This document shows positions 45,368 through 52,552 of a stretch of 64,000 nt of DNA, in pieces; positions within the stretch are counted from its first letter, which is position 1, and the number at the start of each line of letters is the position of its first letter. The notes under the pieces were generated by a model, which ran no database searches, had not been told where the DNA came from, and saw nothing but the letters and a program-made list of their open reading frames with translations. The DNA is from JAWVFM01 sp963843315. GTDB lineage: Bacteria; Actinomycetota; Thermoleophilia; Solirubrobacterales; 70-9. The position numbers were made by a program, and so were the translations under genes. The stretch covers positions 245,093-309,092 of the forward strand of contig CAWJJU010000007.1 of the NCBI GenBank assembly GCA_963843315.1, in the 5' to 3' direction.

Positions 45368-46201
45368 ATGCTTGCCGACCGCGCCAGCCTCGTCTCACAG
45401 CTCGGCATCGACCGCGACGACGACCTGCCGGTCGGGGTTCAGCTGGCCTGGAAGCTGCGCGGCGCGATCGCATCGGGCCGCCTCGCCCCCGGCGACCGCC
45501 TCCCCAGCGTCCGCGAGCTGGCGTCGGCGGCGGGAGTCAACGTCAACACCGCCCGCGCCGTTTACGGCAAGCTCGAGCGCGACGGGCTGATCTCGACCCA
45601 GCACGGGCTCGGTACCTTCGTGGCAGCCGCGGCGCGATCCTCTTCGGAGGTCGAGCGGATCGCCGCCGCCGCCGTCACCGAGGCACGGGCGGAGGGCGTC
45701 GACCCCCGCGACGTCGCCCGCGCCATCTACGCCTCCGACTGGGCCGCGGAGCGCGCGGGCGCCGGCGAGGAGCTGCCGGACATCGGCCACGAGGCCGACG
45801 AGGCCGCCGCCCGTCGCGAGCTGCGCCGCCAGATCGCCCGCCTGGAGGCCGAGCTGGCCGCCTACCCGGCCTCGCGCTCGGATGCTGCCGACGTCCACCC
45901 CCTGCTGCGCGCCAAGGGTCACGTCGCGAGCTTCGCCGAGCTCGAGGCCACGCGCAACGAGCTGATGGACCGGCTGAAGACGGCGCGGACCGACGCCGAG
46001 AAGCGCGGGCGCCGCGAGGAGCGGGCACGGCTGCGCCGCGAGGGGATGCTCCACGACCCGGAGCGCCATCGCTTCGAGCGCATCTCGATGGAGGAATGCG
46101 GCGACCCCGGATGCGGGGAGTTCCGGGTCGTCCCAAGGTTCGGGCCCGTCGGCGCCATCGCAGGGTGGTGGCGGGTCAAGGTCTCGTCCGGCTGTCCGTA
46201 A
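45368..46201 (+). CDS. GntR-family (YtrA-like) transcriptional regulator with long C-terminal extension
   Basis: 277 residues. Winged-helix domain in QLAWKLRGAIASGRLAPGDR, LPSVRELASAAGVNVNTARAVYGKLERDGLISTQHGLGTFVA. A helical region follows (ARRELRRQIARLEAELAAYP), then a charged coiled coil with CGDPGCGEF near the end, a possible zinc-binding pair not seen in simple YtrA proteins. Start ATG 45368. The stop overlaps the region just before the first YrbE gene, so it is probably the operon regulator. Confidence 0.85.
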   Translation: MLADRASLVSQLGIDRDDDLPVGVQLAWKLRGAIASGRLAPGDRLPSVRELASAAGVNVNTARAVYGKLERDGLISTQHGLGTFVAAAARSSSEVERIAAAAVTEARAEGVDPRDVARAIYASDWAAERAGAGEELPDIGHEADEAAARRELRRQIARLEAELAAYPASRSDAADVHPLLRAKGHVASFAELEATRNELMDRLKTARTDAEKRGRREERARLRREGMLHDPERHRFERISMEECGDPGCGEFRVVPRFGPVGAIAGWWRVKVSSGCP

Positions 46202-46202
46202 C

Positions 46203-47009
46203 GTGGTCAGAGCCGTAGCCGACAGGACCTTCCTGCCCGTCAAGGGTCTGTTCGAGCAGGTCGGGAACATGGTGATCCTGACCGGCAAGACGATGATCGC
46301 CACCGTCAAGCCGCCCTACCCCTACGGGGGCGAGTTCATCGGCCAGTTCCTGTTCGCGCTGCAGCTGTGCTGGTTTCCGATGATGATCTCGACGATCGCC
46401 TTCGGCTTCGGCGCCCCGGGCCTTCAGGCCGCCAACTTCCTCACCCTCTTCGGCGCGCTGGACCGCCTCGGCGGCTTCTTCATCCTCGCCTCGGTCCGGG
46501 AGTTCGCTCCGTTCGTGACCGCGGTGGTGGTGGCCGGCGTCGCCGGCACCGCGATCACCGCCGACCTCGGCGCGCGGAAGATCCGCGAGGAGCTCGACGC
46601 CCTGCAGGTCCTTGGCGTCGACCCGATCAAGAACCTCGTCGTCCCCCGCTTTCTCAGCCTGATGCTGATCACCGGCCTGATGGACATCTACGCCCTGCTG
46701 TTCGGGATCAGCGGCGGGATCTTCGCCGAGATCGCCTACGGCCAGCCGTTGGGCGGGTTCTTCGCGACCCTCTTCACCAACGCCTCGATCACCGATCTGT
46801 GGGGCTCGCTTTTGAAATGCACCCTGTTCGGGGCGATCATCGCGATCGTCTGCTGCTACAAGGGGATGAATGCGTCCGGAGGCGCCGAGGGCGTCGGCCG
46901 GGCAGTCAACGAGGCGGTCGTGATCGCCTTCCTCGGGGTCTTCGCCTTCAACTACGTCTTCACCCAGACGCTGCTGGCGACGCACCCGGAAATCTCGCAG
47001 ATCAAATGA
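46203..47009 (+). CDS. MlaE/YrbE-family ABC transporter permease (YrbEA-like)
   Basis: 268 residues. MlaE motifs VREFAPFVTAVVVAGVAGTA and TADLGARKIREELDALQVLGVDP (the coupling EExxAL-type helix), with 5-6 membrane helices. Such permeases, with MCE proteins and an ATPase, move lipids or sterols across the envelope. GTG 46203 follows the GntR stop by 1 nt. No MCE protein or Mkl-type ATPase is adjacent. Confidence 0.92.
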   Translation: MVRAVADRTFLPVKGLFEQVGNMVILTGKTMIATVKPPYPYGGEFIGQFLFALQLCWFPMMISTIAFGFGAPGLQAANFLTLFGALDRLGGFFILASVREFAPFVTAVVVAGVAGTAITADLGARKIREELDALQVLGVDPIKNLVVPRFLSLMLITGLMDIYALLFGISGGIFAEIAYGQPLGGFFATLFTNASITDLWGSLLKCTLFGAIIAIVCCYKGMNASGGAEGVGRAVNEAVVIAFLGVFAFNYVFTQTLLATHPEISQIK

Positions 47010-47803
47010 CGGGCTGGCTGGCAGTGCCGAGAGACTGGCTGGGGTCTCTGGGTGAGATCTCGAGGTTCTGCGGCCGGGTGCTGGGCCTCGTCTACTCCGG
47101 GCGCGTACTCACCTTCTTCGGCGAGTCCCTGCGTCAGGCGGGAATCCTGATCATGGGATCGGCGATCGTCATCTGGGCGACCGTCTTCATCCTCGGGTTG
47201 GAGTGCGGGATCGAGGGCGCCTACTTCTCGCGGAGCGTGGGCGCGCCGTCGAACGCGGCGACCTTCGCCGCCTGGTGCGACCTGCGCGAGGTCATCCCCT
47301 ACGCCTTCGGCTACATGATGGCCGCCAAGGTGGGCACCGGCATCGTCGCCGAGCTCGGCGCGATGCGCATCTCCGACGAGATCGACGCCCTCGAGGTCAT
47401 GGGCGTCAACCCGATGATCTTCCTCTGCGCAACGCGGCTGCTCGCGGCGTGGATGGTCCTGCCATTCCTCTATCTGGCGGGGATCGCCGCCGGTTACCTT
47501 GCGAGCTGGCTGGCGATCGTCAAACAGGTGGGAGACGTGTCTTCAGGCGGCTACTTCCTCATCTTCTGGGAGTTTCAGAATCCGCCGGACCTCGTCTTCA
47601 GCCTGGTCAAGGGGATGGTGATGGCCACGGCGATCGTGTGCGTCGGCTGCTACTACGGCTACAACGCCTCGGGAGGGCCGGTGGGAGTCGGTCGCGCGAC
47701 CGCCAAGTCGATGGTCCTCAACATCGTCCTCGTCCATGTCATCGGGATGCTCGGTACGCTCGTCTTCTGGGGAGCGAACCCGCGCGCCCCGATTGGAGGC
47801 TGA
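47006..47803 (+). CDS. MlaE/YrbE-family ABC transporter permease (YrbEB-like)
   Basis: 265 residues. A second MlaE unit: YMMAAKVGTGIVAELGAMRI then SDEIDALEVMGVNPMIFL, five or so membrane helices, and a conserved CYYGYNASGGPVGVGRA near the C-terminus mirroring CCYKGMNASGGAEGVGRA of its partner. The two YrbE paralogs presumably form a heterodimer. The ATG overlaps the first permease's stop (ATGA). Confidence 0.92.
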   Translation: MTGWLAVPRDWLGSLGEISRFCGRVLGLVYSGRVLTFFGESLRQAGILIMGSAIVIWATVFILGLECGIEGAYFSRSVGAPSNAATFAAWCDLREVIPYAFGYMMAAKVGTGIVAELGAMRISDEIDALEVMGVNPMIFLCATRLLAAWMVLPFLYLAGIAAGYLASWLAIVKQVGDVSSGGYFLIFWEFQNPPDLVFSLVKGMVMATAIVCVGCYYGYNASGGPVGVGRATAKSMVLNIVLVHVIGMLGTLVFWGANPRAPIGG

Positions 47804-47804
47804 G

Positions 47805-48197
47805 GTGGACCGGCTCGCCGCGGGCTTTCTGATCGCGCTGATGGTCGTCGGCTCGTTCGCCCTGTGGATCGCCGTGCCGGCGGGGTGTCTCTACCTGGTC
47901 TCCAAGGTCGCGGCGAACTCCGCCGAGGCGCTGCTGGCCGGCCTGCCCACCACGATCGCGGCGATGATCCTCACGGCCCTCTTCCTCAGCTGGCTCAACA
48001 CCCTCTACCTGCGGGTCACCGGCGTGATCGCCTTCTACGAGGCGGAGGAACGCGAATACGGCCCGGGAGCGGCGCCGCGCTTTCTGCGCGGCCCGCTCGA
48101 GCCGATCCTGGTGTCCTCACTCCTGATCGCCCTGGTCGCGCTTGGCGTCTGGTTCTTCGCCTTTGCGCACAACCCGGGCCCCGGAAGCATCTGGTGA
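47805..48197 (+). CDS. Three-helix membrane protein, last gene of the YrbE operon
   Basis: 130 residues with three hydrophobic segments (~5-35, 45-72, 100-122) and a cytosolic-looking loop with AEEREYGPGAAPRFLRGPLE. GTG 47805 is 1 nt after the YrbEB stop with GGAGG just upstream. I do not recognise the family. Its place where mce genes usually start suggests an accessory subunit of the transporter, but there is no MCE domain. Confidence 0.7.
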   Translation: MDRLAAGFLIALMVVGSFALWIAVPAGCLYLVSKVAANSAEALLAGLPTTIAAMILTALFLSWLNTLYLRVTGVIAFYEAEEREYGPGAAPRFLRGPLEPILVSSLLIALVALGVWFFAFAHNPGPGSIW

Positions 48198-48241
48198 GCG
48201 TCAGGGGTTGGCGGATCTCCGCCTCGTGGATGGCCTCGCCA

Positions 48242-48262
48242 TTTCGCAAGCGACTTGCGTAA
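48242..48262. promoter_or_regulatory. Candidate Fur/Zur operator
   Basis: CGCAAG-CGA-CTTGCG (48245-48259) is a perfect 6-bp dyad, extended by TT/AA at 48242-48243 and 48261-48262. It directly precedes the TAGGCT -10 box (48267-48272) of the Fur-family gene, the usual place for an autoregulatory metal operator. The sequence does not match the known Zur box, so assignment rests on symmetry and position. Confidence 0.5.
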
Positions 48263-48278
48263 CTGTTAGGCTCGAGGG

Positions 48279-48668
48279 GTGGCCAGGCCCCCGCGCACCC
48301 GCATGGCCGTTCGCGAGGTGGTCGCGGGCGGCTCCAGGCACGACTGGTCGATCGACGAGCTACGCGACGCCCTGGGCGAGCGGGGGGTCGCGGCCGACTT
48401 CTCCACCGTGTTCCGGGCCACCGAGGCGCTGGTGGAGGCGGGCGAGCTGCGGCGCGTGGAGCTCGGCACGCCCGAGGCGCGCTTCGAAGCCGCCGGCGGG
48501 CATCACGAGCACGTGCGCTGCGAGCGCTGCGGCGCGGTGGTGGCCATCGAGGCGTGCGTGGTGGCCGACGCCCTGCCCGCGGTGAGCCGCTCGACCGGGT
48601 TCGCCCTCACCGGGCACGACCTGGTCTTCCACGGCGTCTGTCCCGCCTGTCAGAAGGTGCGGCCGTGA
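48279..48668 (+). CDS. Fur-family metalloregulator, probably Zur
   Basis: 129 residues. Winged-helix part (SIDELRDALGERGVAADFSTVFRATEALVEAGELRRVEL), then the metal-binding domain GHHEHVRCERCGAVVAIEAC and HGVCPACQ, with two CxxC pairs for the structural zinc and His-rich HHEH. Its stop overlaps the start of a ZIP-type transporter, which argues for zinc sensing. Start GTG 48279 with TAGGCT 6 nt upstream. Confidence 0.9.
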   Translation: MARPPRTRMAVREVVAGGSRHDWSIDELRDALGERGVAADFSTVFRATEALVEAGELRRVELGTPEARFEAAGGHHEHVRCERCGAVVAIEACVVADALPAVSRSTGFALTGHDLVFHGVCPACQKVRP

Positions 48669-49384
48669 TCGGCGCGCTCATCGCGGCCTCGCTCACCTTC
48701 GGGTCGACCCTCCTCGGCGGGCTCACGGCGATGCGCTGGCCCCGCCGCACGGAGATCCTCATGGCGCTCGCCGGCGGGGCGGTGCTGGGCGCCGCCCTGT
48801 TCGACCTGCTGCCCGAGGGCGTCGAGCGCGCCCAGGACCTCGGCATCTCGATCCGGGTGCCGATCGGCGCCGTCGCCGTGGGGTTCCTGTTCTTCTACTC
48901 GCTCGAGCGGTTCCTGCACCACGAGCAGCACGCCGGGCACGCGCACCAGGCGCCCGACCCGGCGGGCCTCGTGGGCGCCGCGGGCTTCGTGGTGCACAGC
49001 TTCTTCGACGGACTCGCCATCGGCCTGGGCTTCCAGATCGACGCGGGGGTCGGAATCGTCGTCACCGCGGCCGTGGTCGGCCACGACTTCTCCGACGGTC
49101 TGAACACGGTGTCGCTGCTGACGGCGCACAATCACCCGCCGGCGCGCTCGCGGCGCTTTCTGCTGGCCGACGCCGTCGCCCCGGTGGTGGGCGCGGTGGT
49201 CGCCTACGCCTTGCCCATCCCCGACGATGTCTTTCCCGTCGCCCTCAGCTTCTTCTCCGGGCTCTTCGTGTACGCCGCGACCACGAGCCTGCTTCCGGCC
49301 TCGGAGAGCCTGCCCCCTCGCCAGGCGATACCGGTCACGCTCGCGGGCGCGACGGTGATGCTGGTTATCTCGCTCTTCGCCTGA
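48665..49384 (+). CDS. ZIP-family metal transporter
   Basis: 239 residues, about 7-8 helices. The ZIP core is in VVHSFFDGLAIGLGF (TM4-like HSxxDG) and VVGHDFSDGLNTVSLL (TM5-like HxxxDG), with a His-rich loop EQHAGHAHQ between helices. Likely imports Zn2+ or another divalent metal under control of the upstream Fur-family gene. GTG 48665 overlaps the regulator's stop (GTGA). Confidence 0.9.
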   Translation: MIGALIAASLTFGSTLLGGLTAMRWPRRTEILMALAGGAVLGAALFDLLPEGVERAQDLGISIRVPIGAVAVGFLFFYSLERFLHHEQHAGHAHQAPDPAGLVGAAGFVVHSFFDGLAIGLGFQIDAGVGIVVTAAVVGHDFSDGLNTVSLLTAHNHPPARSRRFLLADAVAPVVGAVVAYALPIPDDVFPVALSFFSGLFVYAATTSLLPASESLPPRQAIPVTLAGATVMLVISLFA

Positions 49385-49387
49385 GGG

Positions 49388-49918
49388 CTATGCGGGCCGG
49401 CGAATCTTGAAGCTGTCCGGGTTCTCGTAGTCGCCCATGTCGGGCGCCCAGCCCGGGCCGCCGCCCGAGGTGTCCGCGGTGTCGAACCGAAGGCCCGCGA
49501 TGACCATGAAGGCGTGGCCGCGGTTGGCGTAGACCGTGATCCAGGAATCCTTGCCCCGCTTGCCCCAGCGGCCGAGGCCGGTGGAGTCGAGCGGGTAGTC
49601 GAGCAGGCCGGCGCCGTGCAGGGCGTAGCTGACCGCGCCCGAGCAGTCGTAGCAGTTGGACTTCCACTCCGAATGGCCGCCACCAAGGCAGTAGGGATGC
49701 CGCTTGGCGATGTGGTTCGCGGCGTCGATCGCGTGCACGACCCGCTTCGGAGCGTGCCGCGGCGCCACCGCCAGCCCGTTGACGATCTTCGCCTTGCCGC
49801 CGCGCGGTGTCGGGGGCGGCGGGATGGTCGCGCCGCCGCTGCCGGCCTGGGCGCCGGAGGGAGCCAGGGCCGCCGCGCAGAAGAGCAGGGCCGCGATGTG
49901 TCCGCCTCGAATTCGCAT
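49388..49918 (-). CDS. Secreted NlpC/P60-like (CHAP/C40) cysteine hydrolase
   Basis: 176 residues. Signal peptide (~1-25), linker, then PYCLGGGHSEWKSNCYDCSGAVSYAL with the likely catalytic Cys in YDCSG, and NRGHAFMVIAGLRFDT with the partner His. This is the NlpC/P60 cell-wall endopeptidase pattern in compact form. Its stop is 3 bp from the end of the convergent ZIP gene. Substrate is probably a peptidoglycan stem peptide. Confidence 0.8.
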   Translation of the reverse strand: MRIRGGHIAALLFCAAALAPSGAQAGSGGATIPPPPTPRGGKAKIVNGLAVAPRHAPKRVVHAIDAANHIAKRHPYCLGGGHSEWKSNCYDCSGAVSYALHGAGLLDYPLDSTGLGRWGKRGKDSWITVYANRGHAFMVIAGLRFDTADTSGGGPGWAPDMGDYENPDSFKIRRPA

Positions 49919-49966
49919 TCGCGCTCACCATCGGCCCGTCGGGCGCGAGGCCTTCGGGCTGCACGA

Positions 49967-50776
49967 TCAGTACCAGGCAGAGCTCGAGTCGCGCTGCGGC
50001 TCGCGCAGGTCGCCCGCATCGGCGCCGAGGAGGTTGGGGTTCTCGCGCCCGAGCTCCCAGAGCATGTCGTCGAGCACCGGCGGCGAGACGCCCGCCCTCT
50101 CGGCAAGCGCCTTCAGCGCCGAGCGGGTGGCGGGCCTCACCTCGGCCAGCTCGCCCTCGGGCACCAGCCCCGAGCGCAGCGCCAGGCGCATCAGGACGTT
50201 GTCGGCCGAGACCTCCCACGCGTCGGGATCGGCGACTGTCAGCCAGCCCCGCCGCTCGCAGATCTTCGCGAACAGAAACGACTTCTTCGCCAGCGGGTCG
50301 GAGTAGGCCTGGAAGACGCTCAGGCGATCGAGCAGGCCCCCCTCCCCGCCGAGGCGCCCGCCCGAGGCCTCCAGGAGCGTCGCGGCGGAGCCGCGATAGC
50401 GGGCCTCCAGCAGCACGCCGAGATCGCGCCACAGCGCCGCGCGGCGCTGCGGGTCGGCCACCGTCTCGCCGTCGGCTTCGAAGAGGTCCGCCACCTCGTC
50501 GGCTCCGATCCGCCGCAGGCGCGCCGCCGTGAGGAACCGGGGGCGCAGGCGCGCCCGGCGCAGGCCCAGCTCCCACATCAGCTCGCTTCCCCGAAACGGG
50601 CCGCGGCCATCGACCTCGTGGGAGCGCTCGAACCCGGTCGTGTGGTCGACGGCGCAGAGGAAGAGCGCCGCGTCGGCGTCGATGACGTGATCGAAGGTGG
50701 GCGGCGTGTAGCCGGCGAGGAGCTCGCGAACGCGAACACTCGCGCGGGCTAGGGCTGTGGTCTCCGCCATTGTCAT
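49967..50776 (-). CDS. Queuosine-salvage (Qng1/DUF2419)-like protein
   Basis: 269 residues. The order of motifs follows DUF2419: LCAVDHTTG...FRGSELMWEL, then RPRFLTAARLRRIGADEVAD, LFEADGETVADPQRRAALWRDL, VLLEARYRGSAATLLEASGG, SDPLAKKSFLFAKICERRGW and ADNVLMRLALRSGLV. In Qng1 the matching steps are FRSD-E-P-L--R---L-E-G--L---Y-GS, RAQ-L--DLW and a metal/active-site Asp in the last helix. Qng1 releases queuine from queuosine 5'-phosphate. Similarity is by eye and distant, so function is tentative. Start ATG 50776 or 50770. Confidence 0.6.
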   Translation of the reverse strand: MTMAETTALARASVRVRELLAGYTPPTFDHVIDADAALFLCAVDHTTGFERSHEVDGRGPFRGSELMWELGLRRARLRPRFLTAARLRRIGADEVADLFEADGETVADPQRRAALWRDLGVLLEARYRGSAATLLEASGGRLGGEGGLLDRLSVFQAYSDPLAKKSFLFAKICERRGWLTVADPDAWEVSADNVLMRLALRSGLVPEGELAEVRPATRSALKALAERAGVSPPVLDDMLWELGRENPNLLGADAGDLREPQRDSSSAWY

Positions 50777-50792
50777 CTCGCCGCGAAGAACC

Positions 50793-50905
50793 ACTTGCGG
50801 ACGGCTTCGCCGTGCATCAGATGCGGCGCTTCGCGCCTGACCAGCTCCTTTCGGAGCTAAAGCTCCTCAATCAACATCTGCTGCCTTCGGACCTAAAGGT
50901 CCTCA
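50793..50905 (-). repeat. Palindromic repeat element, long copy (string of hairpins)
   Basis: Read on the minus strand: GGACCT-AGGTCC (50889-50902), GGAGCT-AGCTCC (50853-50866), AGCTCC/GGAGCT alternative (50843-50858), GGCGC-GAA-GCGCC (50825-50837), GCATC-T-GATGC (50814-50824) and ACGGC-GAA-GCCGT (50801-50813), ending CCGCAAGT. The last three palindromes abut with no spacer. A short copy with the same ends is at 23165-23219. It fills the space between cysM and the Qng1-like gene. Confidence 0.75.
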
Positions 50906-51871
50906 CCACCAGACCGTTGAGTCGATCCCCTCGAGCTCCTCGATGGACTTCGTGTAGACGCCCGAGGAGAGGTACTTCCAGCCGTCGTCCGGCGAGATGA
51001 ACACCACGTTGCCCGAATCGAGCTCGCCCGCGATCCGCGCGGCGATCGCGGCGACGGCCCCGGTCGAGACCCCCGCGAACAGGCCCTGCTCGTGGAGAAG
51101 CCTCTGGGTCCAGACGATCGCGTCGCGGTTGGAGACCATGATCTTGCGGTCGAGCACGGAGAGGTCGATGATCGGCGGGATGAAACCGTCGTCGAGCGAG
51201 CGCAGGCCCTGGACCAGCTCGCCCTGCATCGGCTCGGCGGCGACGATCTTGGTGGCCGGGTCTGCCTCCTTCAGGCGCCGGCCGACGCCCATGAGCGTTC
51301 CGCCCGTGCCCAGCCCGGCGACGAACGCGGCCACCGAGTCGAGCTCGTCGAGGATCTCGAGCGCCGTGCCGTTGTAGTGGGCGCCGGGGTTGGCCTGGTT
51401 GCCGTACTGGTACGGCATGAAGTACGAGGAGTCGGCCGACGCCATCTCCAGCGCCATCTCGACGGCGCCGTTGGAGCCCTTGACGCCCTCGGAGTAGACG
51501 ATCTCGGCGCCGTACATCTTCAGGAGCTGGGTGCGCTCCTCGGTGACGTTGTCGGGCATCACGACCTTCAGCGGGTAGCCGCGGACGGCGCAGATCATCG
51601 CCAGCGAGATGCCGGTGTTGCCGGAGGTGGGCTCGAGGATGGTCTTTCCCGGCTCGATGGCGTTCTCGGCCTCGGCGGCCTCGATCATCGCCCTGGCGAC
51701 CCGGTCCTTCACCGAGCCCGTGGGGTTGCGCCCCTCGAGCTTGACGTAGACGCGGACGCCCTCCTTCGGCGAGAGGCCGGGGAGCTCGACCACCGGTGTG
51801 TTGCCCACCGCCTCGATCATGTTGGCGTAGCGGCCGCCGCAGGGGCGATTCAGGGCCGGTTCAATAGCCAC
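50903..51871 (-). CDS. cysM: Cysteine synthase, CysM (O-phosphoserine/CysO-dependent) type
   Basis: 322 residues. PLP enzyme motifs: YVKLEGRNPTGSVKDRVARA (PLP lysine in GSVKDR), LEPTSGNTGISLAM, VAGLGTGGTLMGVGR, and FAGVSTGAVAAIAAR. Details such as LEGRNPTGSVKDR, NVTEERTQLLKMYGA and the C-terminal ISPDDGWKYLSSGVY tail resemble mycobacterial CysM, which uses CysO thiocarboxylate; a Mec-like JAMM protease is at 44896. Start GTG 51871 has TACACT 7 nt upstream. Divergent from a TetR gene. Confidence 0.92.
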   Translation of the reverse strand: MAIEPALNRPCGGRYANMIEAVGNTPVVELPGLSPKEGVRVYVKLEGRNPTGSVKDRVARAMIEAAEAENAIEPGKTILEPTSGNTGISLAMICAVRGYPLKVVMPDNVTEERTQLLKMYGAEIVYSEGVKGSNGAVEMALEMASADSSYFMPYQYGNQANPGAHYNGTALEILDELDSVAAFVAGLGTGGTLMGVGRRLKEADPATKIVAAEPMQGELVQGLRSLDDGFIPPIIDLSVLDRKIMVSNRDAIVWTQRLLHEQGLFAGVSTGAVAAIAARIAGELDSGNVVFISPDDGWKYLSSGVYTKSIEELEGIDSTVWW

Positions 51872-51912
51872 TATCGAAAGTGTAGTGACCTCCCGTGTGA
51901 GAGGATCGCGCA

Positions 51913-52527
51913 GTGGCACGCAGACCACGGGCGGCGGATGTGGGCGACGTGCCCTCCAGCAGCAGGGGAGCGATCCTCCAGGCTGCGGCGCGGATCATCG
52001 CCCGCAGCGGGGTTCGCGGGCTCAAGGTCGACGAGGTTGCCTCGGCGGCGGGCGTCTCGACCCCCCTCCTCTACTACCACTTCGAAAGCCGCGCCGGCCT
52101 GGTGCGGGCAACCCTGGAGGCCGCCGGCGACGCGGCTCCCTCGAGCGCGCTCACCGAGGGCCCGGGACCGGGTGAGACGGGCTTCGAGGCGGTCGAGCGC
52201 TCGCTCCTCGCCGAGCTCGACGACTCCGCCGAGGTTCGCGACAACGCCGTCGTCTGGGGCGAGGTCGCCGCCTCGGCCGTCTTCGACGAGAGCCTGCGCA
52301 CCGACCTGCGGCAGGTGGTGGAGAACTGGCGCCACGAGGTGGCCGAGGGGGTCCGCGCCGGCCTCGCCGACGGCTCGATCCGCGCCGGGATCGACCCCGG
52401 CAGGGCGGCCGAGACGCTCACCGCGCTGGTCGATGGGCTCTGCACGCGCTGGCTGTCGGGGACCGTCGAGCGGGCGCGGGCGCGAGAGCTCCTGAGCGCC
52501 GAGCTTCGCGAGCGGCTGTCTGCCTGA
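51913..52527 (+). CDS. TetR/AcrR-family regulator
   Basis: 204 residues. HTH in RGAILQAAARIIARSGVRGL, KVDEVASAAGVSTPLLYYHF, followed by a helical ligand domain with a TetR_C-type end (AETLTALVDGLCTRWLSGTV). Divergent from cysM with 41 bp between starts and 25 bp upstream of the ABC transporter substrate-binding gene, so it may control either. Ligand unknown. Confidence 0.9.
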   Translation: MARRPRAADVGDVPSSSRGAILQAAARIIARSGVRGLKVDEVASAAGVSTPLLYYHFESRAGLVRATLEAAGDAAPSSALTEGPGPGETGFEAVERSLLAELDDSAEVRDNAVVWGEVAASAVFDESLRTDLRQVVENWRHEVAEGVRAGLADGSIRAGIDPGRAAETLTALVDGLCTRWLSGTVERARARELLSAELRERLSA

Positions 52528-52552
52528 GCTCTGCGGGGTTATGCTGGCCGGC

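Noticed and set aside
52541..52552. Earlier ATG at 52541 for the substrate-binding lipoprotein
   Set aside because: It lies within the TATGCT -10 box, while ATG 52553 gives a standard lipoprotein signal beginning MKNLRG.
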